Positions 55,789-64,000 of a stretch of DNA of 64,000 bases are shown here, piece after piece. The DNA is from Trabulsiella odontotermitis. GTDB lineage: Bacteria > Pseudomonadota > Gammaproteobacteria > Enterobacterales > Enterobacteriaceae. The translations under genes and the position numbers were made by a program. Numbering within the stretch: position 1 is the first letter of the stretch; every line of letters begins with the position of its first letter. The stretch lies in NCBI RefSeq assembly GCF_030053895.1, contig NZ_CP125781.1, positions 2,542,001-2,606,000 of the forward strand, given 5' to 3'. The notes beneath the pieces were generated by a model that was not told where the DNA came from, ran no database searches, and was given only the letters and a program-made list of their open reading frames with translations.

Positions 55789-57141
55789 ATGGCTTCCACT
55801 GTATTAGATTCCGTCCTGTTCAGGGATTCTTTTGGTACGCCGGCCATGCGCGCCATCTTTGATGATCACGAACTTATCCGCAAATACGTTGAGGTAGAAG
55901 TGGCACTGGCGAAGGCCGAAGCGCGCTGCGGCGTCATCCCGCAAGATGCGGCCAAAGAGATCGCCGAAAAATGTAATGCCGATACCCTGGATTTCGACCT
56001 GCTGCGTCATGAGACCGAAATTGTCGGTTACCCGATTCTGCCGCTGGTGCATCAGATCTCTAAACAGGCGGGCGCATCGGGCGGCTACGTCCACTGGGGC
56101 GCCACCACCCAGGACATCATGGACACGGCTGTCGTCCTGCAAATCCGCGACGCATTTGACCTTATCGACGCCGACATTCGCGAGCTGCGCGTCATTCTCG
56201 CCGGTCTTGCGCAACGCTATCGTGACACGCCAATGGCAGGCCGCACCCATCTGCAACAGGCACTTCCGATCACCTTCGGCTATAAAGCCGCTATCTGGCT
56301 GGATATGTTTGACCGTCACGCCGAACGTCTGGAACAGGCGCGCCCTCGCGTACTGGTGGGTGAATTCGCCGGTGCGGCAGGCACCCTGGCGTCGCTGGGC
56401 GATAAAGGTCTCGCCGTGCAAAAAGCGATGATGGAAGAGCTTGGCCTTGGCGTTCCCGCCTCCACCTGGCACGTCGCGCGCGATGGTTTTGCCGAAGCGG
56501 TGAACCTGCTCGGGGTGATCACCGGGTCGCTCGGCAAAATCGCCTATGACGTGATGCTGCTTGCCGCCAACGAATTTGGCGAACTGTACGAGCCGTTTGT
56601 GAAGGGCCGCGGTGCCAGCAGCACCATGCCGCAGAAACGCAACCCGATCTCCAGCGAACTGATGCTGGCCTGCGCCAAAGGGGTTCGCCAGCACGCCGGG
56701 CTGATGCTCGACGCGATGGTTCAGGATCTCGAACGCGCGACCGGCCCGTGGCATGCCGAATGGATCGCCATCCCGGAAAGCTTTGTGCTGGCCGCCGGGG
56801 CGCTGCATCAGGCGAAGTTCATGCTCGATGGCTTAATCGTTGATGAGAACGCGATGGCCAGAAACCTTGATATGACCAAAGGACTTATCGTGGCCGAAGC
56901 CGTCATGATGGGACTGGCCCCTTACATTGGTCGTCAGGATGCGCATGACGTGGTGTACGACGCCTGTCGCGTAGTGAACGAAAAAGGCGGTCGCCTGGCG
57001 GACGTACTCAACGCGATGCCTGGCGTCTCAAGCCGTCTGGATCCGCAACTGATTGAACGCCTGACTGACCCGGCGAATTATCTGGGCATGGCGCCGCAGA
57101 TGGTGGACCAGGTGCTCGCGAAATCTGCCGGACGCCACTAA
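55789..57141 (+). CDS. Fumarase/aspartase-superfamily lyase (PcaB / adenylosuccinate lyase-like)
   Basis: 450 residues, the typical length of 3-carboxy-cis,cis-muconate cycloisomerase. Superfamily regions: VHWGATTQDIMDTA (about 101-114), GRTHLQQALPITFGYKAA (about 151-168) and the signature SSTMPQKRNP (about 278-287). No other protocatechuate genes are nearby, so a PcaB role is doubtful; it may cleave or cyclise another fumarate-type adduct brought in by the transporter downstream. AGGGGG lies 5 bases before the ATG; the frame upstream (to 55636) crosses the operators and is not coding. Confidence 0.88.
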   Translation: MASTVLDSVLFRDSFGTPAMRAIFDDHELIRKYVEVEVALAKAEARCGVIPQDAAKEIAEKCNADTLDFDLLRHETEIVGYPILPLVHQISKQAGASGGYVHWGATTQDIMDTAVVLQIRDAFDLIDADIRELRVILAGLAQRYRDTPMAGRTHLQQALPITFGYKAAIWLDMFDRHAERLEQARPRVLVGEFAGAAGTLASLGDKGLAVQKAMMEELGLGVPASTWHVARDGFAEAVNLLGVITGSLGKIAYDVMLLAANEFGELYEPFVKGRGASSTMPQKRNPISSELMLACAKGVRQHAGLMLDAMVQDLERATGPWHAEWIAIPESFVLAAGALHQAKFMLDGLIVDENAMARNLDMTKGLIVAEAVMMGLAPYIGRQDAHDVVYDACRVVNEKGGRLADVLNAMPGVSSRLDPQLIERLTDPANYLGMAPQMVDQVLAKSAGRH

Positions 57142-57176
57142 TCCAGGTCAATGACCATTAGCATGAGGAGATGATC

Positions 57177-58598
57177 ATGTCATCTGTTTCATCCAGGGGA
57201 AAATCCATTATTGCTTTCGGTGTGCCGTTGGCCATCGGCGCCATTATCTGGTTCTGGCCGGCCCCGGAAGGTTTAACACCGCAGGCGTGGCATATGTTTG
57301 CCATTTTTGCCGCCACCATAGCGGCCATTCTGACCCAGCCGCTCCCGTCCGGGGCGGTGATGCTTATCTCGATTTGCGTGGTAATTTTCAGCAAAACCCT
57401 GCCGGAGGCGAAAGCGCTGTCGGGGTTTGCCAGCGGGACGGTGTGGTTGATTTTCTGCGCCTATGTGCTGTCGCTGGGGTTCGTCACCTCCGGTCTCGGT
57501 AAGCGCATCGCGTATAAAATGCTGTCGCTGTTTGGCGGAAGCAGTCTGGGGATCGCCTATTCGCTCGGCGTGTCGGATTTAATTATGGCACCTGCCATGC
57601 CATCGGTGACGGCGCGTTCCGGGGGAATTATCTTCCCGATCGCCCGCTCGATTAACGATGTGCTCGGCTCAGCGCCCGGTGAAACCGGCAAACGCATCGG
57701 CAACTTTTTGACCATGGTCTGTTTCCAGTTCACGCCAATCACTGGCGCCATCTTCCTGACCGGGATGGCGGCGAACCCGCTGGTTGGCAGTCTGGCGAAA
57801 TCAACACTGGGCATTGAGATCTCATGGGGCGGCTGGTTTGTTGCGGCCGTGGTTCCGGCGATGGTCTGCTTCATGTTAGCGCCGCTGCTCATTTATAAGC
57901 TGCTGAATCCGGAGCTGAAAAGGACGCCGGAAGCCAAAGAGATGGGCAAGCGTTCGTTGCAGGCGCTGGGAGCGATGAGCAGCGCAGAGAAGAAAGTGGC
58001 TATTGGCTTTATTCTCGCTCTGATTGGCTGGGGAACCAGTTTGATCACTGGCCTGTCGGCAACCGCTGTCGGGCTCGGTCTGGCGGCCTATCTGTTCGCC
58101 ACCCGCGCTGTGGAATGGAAAGCTCTGCTCAGCGATCACGCGGCCTGGGATACCGTCATCTGGTTCAGCGTGATCATCAGTCTCGCCAGCGGGCTTGAAG
58201 GGCTCGGCTTTATCAAATGGATGACGCAGCAGTTAGACGGTGCGATTCAGGGTTTCGGTCCAATGACCGCGTTTGTGGTACTCGGATTGCTGTATATCTA
58301 CGTTCACTATCTGTTTGCCACCGCTTCCGGGCATGTGGCCGCGCTGTACGCCCCGTTCGTCGCGACGGCTATCGCCGCCGGTGCGCCGCCGATGATGGTC
58401 GCTATCTGCTTCGGTATTTTCAGTAACCTGATGTGGGGGAATACGGAATATGGTGGTGGTCCGGGTCCGATTTACTTCGGACAGGGTTATTTCGACCGGG
58501 CAACGTTCTACAAAATCAACCTGGTGGTAGTCACCTTTAACGTCGCGCTGACCTTTATTATCGGCATGATGTGGTGGAAATTGCTGGGCTATTACTGA
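57177..58598 (+). CDS. DASS-family dicarboxylate/tricarboxylate transporter
   Basis: 473 residues, about 12 membrane segments, related to CitT/TtdT/YbhI. Family segments: SGFASGTVWLIFCAYVLSLGF (about 82-102) and the C-terminal GNTEYGGGPGPIYFGQGYFDRATFYKINL (about 420-448). Probably exchanges or imports a di- or tricarboxylate. AGGAG is 7 bases before the ATG at 57177 and only 2 bases before the in-frame ATG at 57171, so the former is chosen. 35 bases after the lyase, same operon. Confidence 0.9.
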   Translation: MSSVSSRGKSIIAFGVPLAIGAIIWFWPAPEGLTPQAWHMFAIFAATIAAILTQPLPSGAVMLISICVVIFSKTLPEAKALSGFASGTVWLIFCAYVLSLGFVTSGLGKRIAYKMLSLFGGSSLGIAYSLGVSDLIMAPAMPSVTARSGGIIFPIARSINDVLGSAPGETGKRIGNFLTMVCFQFTPITGAIFLTGMAANPLVGSLAKSTLGIEISWGGWFVAAVVPAMVCFMLAPLLIYKLLNPELKRTPEAKEMGKRSLQALGAMSSAEKKVAIGFILALIGWGTSLITGLSATAVGLGLAAYLFATRAVEWKALLSDHAAWDTVIWFSVIISLASGLEGLGFIKWMTQQLDGAIQGFGPMTAFVVLGLLYIYVHYLFATASGHVAALYAPFVATAIAAGAPPMMVAICFGIFSNLMWGNTEYGGGPGPIYFGQGYFDRATFYKINLVVVTFNVALTFIIGMMWWKLLGYY

Positions 58599-58613
58599 GT
58601 AAGCAAGACCCTG

Positions 58614-58648
58614 CAGACACAATCACTTTTACCGGTGATTGTGTCTGT
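58614..58648. terminator. Hairpin after the transporter gene
   Basis: CAGACACAATCAC (58614-58626) pairs with GTGATTGTGTCTG (58635-58647): 13 base pairs with an 8-base loop, between convergent genes. It has no T-run. Confidence 0.65.
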
Positions 58649-58653
58649 GATGA

Positions 58654-59595
58654 TTAAAACAGCGATCCCTGAAATAGGGTTGGCAGCAGCAGTTTAGCCT
58701 CCACCCCTTCAGTTCCGCCTACCAGAAATGGACTTTCCGGATCGTGTTTTTTCTTATTGTTAGCGATCGCCTGTTTATTAAAGGTAGCGTAGCAGTAGGA
58801 GCAGTCGTGCAGACAAGTGTTATACGTGCCGATATCAATACTGCGAATGCAACCACAGGCTTCGCGCTGACCGGGATCTTTCATCGCGTCCAACGGCAGG
58901 CCAAAAACCGCATTAATCAGTCGATCATCAATGCATTTTCCGTGTCCGATGCCGGCCTCATAAAGATCGATATCCTCGGAGCAGGTTTCGACAACCATAT
59001 GATTGTCCCGCGCTATTGTTGCCATCCACTGCGCTAAATCCAGCAAGCGCAGGCGATCATTAACAATATCCTCGTATTGCAGCCCCGGAACAGCCGCCAG
59101 ATTCGATTCCGTTTTTTTGTACAGATCGGCAAAACTAATGACCACCCGTTTTGTTTTTCCGCGCAACAGGGTGGCGATTTTACTGAACAGTCGCTTGTGC
59201 TCGTCGATATCAACAATGTTCGACACCAGAATGGGATCATAGCGCCAGATGACTTTGTCCGCGCCAATGTTGTCACTGAGCTGAATAAAGGTGTCAATGG
59301 CATGATGCGGGCGCGGTACGGAGCCTTCGAGAATTTTGGGGTAGCCTGTGATGGTGTACTGGAAATAGTAATGAAACCCGCGCTCATCCAGTTCGCCCAG
59401 ATGACGCATCAGCATTTTAGGGTTTCGCGTCCAGAAGACAATAACGTCGACATCCGCCGGATTCAGCGAGACCCGCCTGACCTGGTTGAAGTTATAAGGG
59501 TTACGGGTCAACAGAAACCCTTCCCGGATGCGGTTCATAAACCAGGGCGTATAGAAAGCAGGGATATCCGTTCGCCGGCTCGCACTGATTATCAT
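58654..59595 (-). CDS. DUF1848 protein with C-terminal radical-SAM-type cysteine motif
   Basis: 313 residues. Starts MIISASRRTDIPAFYTPWF, the hallmark of DUF1848. The C-terminal part has Cys247, Cys249 and then CLHDCSYC with Cys261, Cys265 and Cys268, an exact CX3CX-aromatic-C as in radical SAM enzymes, where it normally lies near the N-terminus. The rest could be a TIM-barrel-like body. No reaction is known. Its ATG overlaps the stop of the upstream methyltransferase by 4 bases, so the two likely act together. Confidence 0.85.
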   Translation of the reverse strand: MIISASRRTDIPAFYTPWFMNRIREGFLLTRNPYNFNQVRRVSLNPADVDVIVFWTRNPKMLMRHLGELDERGFHYYFQYTITGYPKILEGSVPRPHHAIDTFIQLSDNIGADKVIWRYDPILVSNIVDIDEHKRLFSKIATLLRGKTKRVVISFADLYKKTESNLAAVPGLQYEDIVNDRLRLLDLAQWMATIARDNHMVVETCSEDIDLYEAGIGHGKCIDDRLINAVFGLPLDAMKDPGQREACGCIRSIDIGTYNTCLHDCSYCYATFNKQAIANNKKKHDPESPFLVGGTEGVEAKLLLPTLFQGSLF

Positions 59596-60449
59596 TCTTT
59601 CTCCCGGGTGTATTTGAGCAGGCTATAGGCCAGATATTTGTTACTAAAAACTGGCCAAAAATTGATATTACAGGCCATACATTGTGGACTATTGTTGTGG
59701 TTATTGCACGAATCTTTAAGTTCAGAGACAAAAGGCAGAACATCATCCGGTAATTTAAAAAAAGTAAAATCAAGCCCTAACCAACGTTGCTTAATAAAAT
59801 AAGTATAATAGTTAGGCTCCTGATCACACTGCCAGCCGTCATCTGTCAGAATTTTAGAAATAGTCTGAAATTCATCAATCCCATTTATACTATTATTGTC
59901 ATGTGCATTATACGTTGCATAGGTATTAATAAAATAGATTGGATTTTTCTTACTATTCTTTACTATTAAATCGGCAATATGCTTTCTTATATCCAGACTT
60001 AACTCTGTCAGCGACTTAGGGAAGACAAATAAATCAACATCCTCAACATCTGCAGCCTGGAGTGTGCTGGCACACCTGGTTTTAAACTGCGCCCATGGGA
60101 AGTTCGGACGGTAGTGCCAGTCGATAAGATCGATCCCAACATACTTGATTGTCACTGTTTTATTTTCATCAATGACAACGCGGTTTAATGCTTCGCAATC
60201 AACGCCGGAACCGCAACCGATAGATAAAATCGTTAACTCGTCACCGTTAAATGATTGCAGGAGCTTTTTATACATACCATAAAGCTCACAAAAATAAGCA
60301 CCATAATATTTCAGGATATACTGCTGTTGATTAACCTTTGACGAATAACCGTTCGAATTAAAACCAAAATTATTAAGAGAGCACCATCTCTCATTTTCAA
60401 AATCATTAAATACAGCTTGTACTTTGCCTTCCAGAAAATTCCTTGTCAT
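59592..60449 (-). CDS. Class I SAM-dependent methyltransferase-like protein, unrecognised family
   Basis: 285 residues. The AdoMet motif I is ILSIGCGSGVDCEAL (74-88), with the acidic residue Asp107 (VGIDLIDWHYRP) and a motif IV-like LFVFPKSLTELS (140-151). A C-terminal CX8CX2C (Cys248, 257, 260) may bind metal. Rich in Asn, Lys and Tyr, with clearly AT-richer codons than neighbours (dbpA, treA), suggesting horizontal origin. First gene of a two-gene unit with DUF1848. Substrate unknown. Confidence 0.75.
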   Translation of the reverse strand: MTRNFLEGKVQAVFNDFENERWCSLNNFGFNSNGYSSKVNQQQYILKYYGAYFCELYGMYKKLLQSFNGDELTILSIGCGSGVDCEALNRVVIDENKTVTIKYVGIDLIDWHYRPNFPWAQFKTRCASTLQAADVEDVDLFVFPKSLTELSLDIRKHIADLIVKNSKKNPIYFINTYATYNAHDNNSINGIDEFQTISKILTDDGWQCDQEPNYYTYFIKQRWLGLDFTFFKLPDDVLPFVSELKDSCNNHNNSPQCMACNINFWPVFSNKYLAYSLLKYTREKE

Positions 60450-60518
60450 TGCTCACTCACCTTTTCTGTCATCCAATGACACTATCGGCAGCATGCGCCA
60501 AAACTTAAATTTCCTGTG

Positions 60519-60542
60519 TCCCCCGCCTGTATCCGCGGGGGA
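60519..60542. terminator. Hairpin between dbpA and the methyltransferase gene
   Basis: TCCCCCGC and GCGGGGGA form an 8-base GC-rich stem with an 8-base loop just after the dbpA stop. No clear T-run. Confidence 0.55.
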
Positions 60543-60556
60543 TTTGCATTGCGGCG

Positions 60557-61930
60557 CTATTTCAGCAACCGCACCTTCACAGATTTACCTTTAATTTTGC
60601 CCTGTTGTAACTGTTTCCAGGCATGATGCGCGACCGAACGTTTCACAGCCACAAACGCGTGGATCGGGTGGATATCGATTTTGCCGATGTCTGCGCCATC
60701 AAGCCCCATATCGCCGGTCAGCGCGCCAAGAATATCGCCAGGACGCATTTTGGCTTTTTTGCCACCATCAATGCACAGCGTCTCCATTGCCGCCTCCAGC
60801 GGTGCGATGCTGATGCCTGTCGGCACCGGCTGCCAGCGCAGTGTGATATTTAGCATCTCTTCCAGCACGTTAGCGCGTTGCGCCTCTTCGGGGGCGCAGA
60901 AGCTGATCGCCATCCCGCTTTCCCCTGCCCGCGCGGTACGGCCGATGCGGTGGACGTGCACTTCCGGATCCCAGGACAGCTCATAGTTGATCACCATCTC
61001 AAGGGCTTTGATATCCAGACCGCGTGCGGCAACGTCAGTCGCCACCAGTACCCGGCAACTGCCGTTGGCAAAACGAACCAGCGTCTGATCGCGGTCGCGC
61101 TGCTCCATGTCGCCATGCAGCGCCAGCACGCTCTGCTGACTCGCAGTCAGCGCGTCGTACACGGCCTGACAATCTTTTTTGGTATTGCAGAACACCACGC
61201 AGGAAGCGGGCTGATACTGGCTCAGTAGTTTCTGTAACAGGCTGATCTTACCGCCACGCGACACTTCAAAAAACAGCTGCTCAACCGCAGGCAATTCATC
61301 GACAGTATCGATTTCGACTGTCAGCGGCTCGCGCTGAATACGCCCGCTGATGGCAGCGATTGCTGCGGGCCAGGTGGCGGAAAAGAGCAGTGTCTGGCGC
61401 TTCGCTGGGGCATACGCAATCACTTCATCAATGGCCTCGGCAAAGCCCATGTCGAGCATCCGATCAGCTTCGTCCAGCACCAGCGTCTGCAATGCTTCCA
61501 GGTTCACCGTCTCTTTTTTCAGGTGATCCAACAGTCGCCCTGGCGTTGCCACAATAATGTGCGGCGCATGGGTCAGCGAATCGCGCTGCACGCTGAACGG
61601 CAGCCCGCCGCATAACGTCAGCACTTTAATATTGGGCATATAGCGCGCCAGACGACGCAGTTCTTTCGCCACCTGATCGGCCAGTTCGCGGGTCGGGCAC
61701 AGCACCAGCGACTGGGTGAGAAACTGGCTGGCATCAATGTGCTGAAGCAGGCCCAGTCCGAATGCGGCGGTTTTGCCGCTGCCGGTTTTCGCCTGCGCCC
61801 GGACATCTTTCCCCGCGAGGATCGCCGGAAGCGACGCCGCCTGCACCGGGGTCATGGTCTGGTAACCCAGTTCGTTAAGGTTGGCAAGTTGTTCCGCAGG
61901 GAGGGCGTTTAATTCAGCAAAAGAGGTCAC
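60557..61930 (-). CDS. dbpA: ATP-dependent RNA helicase DbpA
   Basis: DEAD-box helicase for late 50S assembly, activated by hairpin 92 of 23S rRNA. 457 residues, the E. coli length. Q-motif region YQTMTPVQAASLP, motif I AKTGSGKTAAFG (about 47), DEAD (VLDEADRMLDMGF), SAT, and motif VI HRIGRTARAG. The C-terminal specific RNA-binding domain (about 380-457) includes CIDGGKKAKMRPGDILGALTG. Divergent from treA. Confidence 0.97.
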   Translation of the reverse strand: MTSFAELNALPAEQLANLNELGYQTMTPVQAASLPAILAGKDVRAQAKTGSGKTAAFGLGLLQHIDASQFLTQSLVLCPTRELADQVAKELRRLARYMPNIKVLTLCGGLPFSVQRDSLTHAPHIIVATPGRLLDHLKKETVNLEALQTLVLDEADRMLDMGFAEAIDEVIAYAPAKRQTLLFSATWPAAIAAISGRIQREPLTVEIDTVDELPAVEQLFFEVSRGGKISLLQKLLSQYQPASCVVFCNTKKDCQAVYDALTASQQSVLALHGDMEQRDRDQTLVRFANGSCRVLVATDVAARGLDIKALEMVINYELSWDPEVHVHRIGRTARAGESGMAISFCAPEEAQRANVLEEMLNITLRWQPVPTGISIAPLEAAMETLCIDGGKKAKMRPGDILGALTGDMGLDGADIGKIDIHPIHAFVAVKRSVAHHAWKQLQQGKIKGKSVKVRLLK

Positions 61931-62166
61931 GGCATTATTCTCAAAATGGGAAAAGGAGTCCCCGGCGTGTTCCGCCAGCGGGCTGGCGGCAATGATAACA
62001 TCCAGATCCCCCCTATCCGCAGCGGTTTTGCTTTTTTACCACGGTAAAGTGTCCGGAAATCCGCAAAATGATAATTAAGCCCGACGCGAAGGCGGAAATT
62101 CGTCTAAGGTTTTCAGATGGTTGATCCCAGCGGTCAGACTATTCAGCCTATGACAGGAGACTAACG

Positions 62167-63867
62167 ATGACGATATCTGCACTGCGCCGCCCGGAGGCTA
62201 TCGCATTCGCGCTGCGGATGGCGCTCGGTGGTGCGCTTTTGAGCATGACAACCTTTTCAGCACTGGCGGAAGACGCGCCAGCCGCAGCACCGACGCAACC
62301 GCCGGATATCCTGCTGGGGCCGCTGTTTAACGACATCCAGAGCGCCAAATTATTCCCCGATCAAAAAACCTTTGCCGATGCGATACCCAGGAGCGATCCG
62401 CTGATGATCCTCGCGGATTACCGGATGCAAAAAAACCAGACCAGTTTTGACCTGCGCCATTTTGTCGAGGTGAACTTCACCCTGCCGCAAGAGAAAGAGA
62501 AGTATGTGCCGCCGAAGGATCAGACCCTGCGCCAGCACATTGACGGATTATGGCCGGTGCTAACGCGAACCACCGACAGCGCCGAAAAATGGGATTCCCT
62601 GCTGCCGTTGCCGAAGCCGTATGTGGTGCCCGGCGGGCGTTTTCGTGAAGTTTATTACTGGGACAGCTACTTCACCATGCTCGGCCTCGCGGAAAGCGAT
62701 CACTGGGACAAGATCGAAGATATGGTCGACAACTTCGCCTATGAGCTGGATTCATGGGGCCATATTCCGAACGGCAACCGCAGTTACTATCTGAGCCGCT
62801 CACAACCGCCCTTCTTCTCTCTGATGGTGGAACTGCTGGCAACGCATGACGGTGACGATGCGCTGAAGAAATACCTGCCGCAGATGGAAAAAGAGCATGC
62901 CTACTGGATGGAAGGCGCCGATGCGCTGCAAGCGGGTCAGGCCAGCAAGCGCGTCGTCAAACTACAGGATGGATCGTTGCTCAACCGTTACTGGGACGAT
63001 CGCGATACCCCACGCCCGGAGTCGTGGCTGGATGATGTCAACACGGCGAAAAGCAATCCGAATCGCCCGGCCACCGATATCTACCGTGATCTGCGTTCGG
63101 CAGCCGCCTCTGGCTGGGATTTCAGCTCCCGCTGGATGGACAACCCACAACAGCTCGGCACCATTCGCACCACCAGCATCGTGCCTGTCGATCTCAACGC
63201 GCTGATGTTCAAAATGGAGAAAATGATCGCCGCTGCCAGCAAAGCCGCAGGTGATAACGACAAAGCCGCGCGTTATGAATCCCTCGCCAGCGCCCGCCAG
63301 AACGCGATGGAAAAAAACCTGTGGAATGAAAAAGAGGGCTGGTATGCCGATTACGATCTGAAAAGCCATAAGGTGCGTAATCAACTGACCGCCGCGGCCC
63401 TGTACCCGTTATTCGTTAATGCTGCGTCCCGCGAACGCGCCGCTAAAGTCGCCACTGCCGCCGAGCGCAATCTGCTGAAAGCGGGCGGTATCAGCACCAC
63501 CACGGTGAACAGTGGCCAGCAATGGGATGCGCCAAACGGCTGGGCGCCGCTGCAGTGGGTGGCGACAGAAGGTTTGCAGAATTACGGACAGGATAAAATC
63601 GCCATGGACGTCACCTGGCGCTTTCTGACCAACGTTCAGCATACGTATGATCGCGAGCAGAAGCTGGTTGAAAAATACGACATCACCACAACCGGAACCG
63701 GTGGTGGCGGCGGTGAATATCCGTTGCAGGACGGTTTCGGCTGGACCAATGGCGTAACGCTGAAAATGCTGGATCTGGTCTGTCCGAAAGCAAACCCGTG
63801 CGACAGCGTTCCGCAAACGCGCCCTGCGGCGCCAGCGGAAAAACAGGCTGCCGCCGCAACACAATAA
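62167..63867 (+). CDS. treA: Periplasmic trehalase TreA
   Basis: Hydrolyses trehalose to two glucoses in the periplasm at high osmolarity. 566 residues with a signal peptide (about 1-35, ending FSALAED), GH37 signatures PGGRFREVYYWDSYFTMLGL (about 156-175) and QWDAPNGWAPLQW (about 454). The C-terminal tail (after the CPKANPCDS cysteines) is Ala/Pro/Gln-rich. The start follows AGGAGACTAACG. Stable expression by RpoS is known in E. coli; not visible here. Confidence 0.97.
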   Translation: MTISALRRPEAIAFALRMALGGALLSMTTFSALAEDAPAAAPTQPPDILLGPLFNDIQSAKLFPDQKTFADAIPRSDPLMILADYRMQKNQTSFDLRHFVEVNFTLPQEKEKYVPPKDQTLRQHIDGLWPVLTRTTDSAEKWDSLLPLPKPYVVPGGRFREVYYWDSYFTMLGLAESDHWDKIEDMVDNFAYELDSWGHIPNGNRSYYLSRSQPPFFSLMVELLATHDGDDALKKYLPQMEKEHAYWMEGADALQAGQASKRVVKLQDGSLLNRYWDDRDTPRPESWLDDVNTAKSNPNRPATDIYRDLRSAAASGWDFSSRWMDNPQQLGTIRTTSIVPVDLNALMFKMEKMIAAASKAAGDNDKAARYESLASARQNAMEKNLWNEKEGWYADYDLKSHKVRNQLTAAALYPLFVNAASRERAAKVATAAERNLLKAGGISTTTVNSGQQWDAPNGWAPLQWVATEGLQNYGQDKIAMDVTWRFLTNVQHTYDREQKLVEKYDITTTGTGGGGGEYPLQDGFGWTNGVTLKMLDLVCPKANPCDSVPQTRPAAPAEKQAAAATQ

Positions 63868-63875
63868 CCCTATAA

Positions 63876-63900
63876 AACGGGCAGCCACTGGCTGCCCGTT
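63876..63900. terminator. Terminator between treA and ymgE
   Basis: AACGGGCAGCC-ACT-GGCTGCCCGTT is a perfect 11-base stem. The T-run is poor on the plus strand; on the minus strand it is followed by T-rich sequence. Confidence 0.65.
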
Positions 63901-63914
63901 CGCCTTCATTCTGA

Positions 63915-64000
63915 TTATTCCCGCCGTAGCAGCCGGAACACCAGCAAAACGACAATGGAGCCAACGACGGCCACCAGGAAGCTTTGCAGATTAAAGCCTG
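63915..64000 (-). CDS. ymgE: YmgE/GlsB/YeaQ-family membrane protein, C-terminal part only
   Basis: The last 28 residues read GFNLQSFLVAVVGSIVVLLV then FRLLRRE, which closely follows the end of E. coli YmgE (transglycosylase-associated protein family), a small stress-linked membrane protein with three helices. The rest lies outside the window. Confidence 0.85.
   Translation of the reverse strand, partial: GFNLQSFLVAVVGSIVVLLVFRLLRRE

Overview
The window is a chromosomal segment of an enteric bacterium (Enterobacteriaceae). Most of it follows the Escherichia/Salmonella gene order from yciU-opp through adhE, hns, galU, rssBA, the tyrosine tRNA locus, narGHJI-narK-narXL, cha, kdsA-hemA, prs and ychF, and protein lengths and key residues agree with that group. 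An intact gapC, the rpmE2-rpmJ2 pair beside ychF and the lack of the dha genes next to treA point to Citrobacter or a close relative rather than E. coli K-12. This is inference; I could not run a search.

Layout. 1-16.8 kb: end of yciU, oppABCDF (peptide uptake), ychE, adhE (fermentation), tdk, hns, galU, rssB-rssA (RpoS turnover), ychJ and purU. 16.9-17.7 kb: a strong stringent-type promoter drives a tyrosine tRNA cluster with two intact genes and two tRNA-like copies whose T-loop is split by the same hairpin-rich insert of about 68 bases. 17.7-28.8 kb: a complete nitrate respiration module, with the enzyme (narGHJI), nitrate/nitrite carrier (narK) and sensor/regulator (narXL), plus near-perfect FNR and NarL sites.

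28.8-46.7 kb: ychO (invasin-like), a periplasmic PEBP-family protein, ychN, a small DUF1883-like protein, chaC/chaB/chaA, the hemA-prfA-prmC-sirB2-sirB1-kdsA operon, then lolB-ispE-prs, dauA, ychH, pth and ychF. Here tRNA-dependent haem synthesis, translation termination and release-factor methylation share one transcript.

46.7-60.5 kb is the accessory part, lying between ychF and dbpA/treA. It holds zinc-free paralogues of ribosomal proteins L31 and L36 behind a Zur-like box, a 1005-residue autotransporter, a DJ-1/AraC-type regulator with gapC, a CinA-like protein, a zinc alcohol dehydrogenase, and a divergent GntR regulator / fumarase-superfamily lyase / dicarboxylate transporter unit with three operator-like palindromes. 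It ends with a translationally coupled pair: a class I methyltransferase and a DUF1848 protein carrying a radical-SAM-type CX3CXYC motif at its C-terminus. This pair is the best candidate for undescribed biochemistry.

60.5-64 kb: dbpA (RNA helicase), treA (periplasmic trehalase) and the start-truncated end of ymgE. Several genes use non-ATG starts (ychE, pth, prs and probably dauA with GTG; ychJ and chaC with TTG); these were set from Shine-Dalgarno position and family length.
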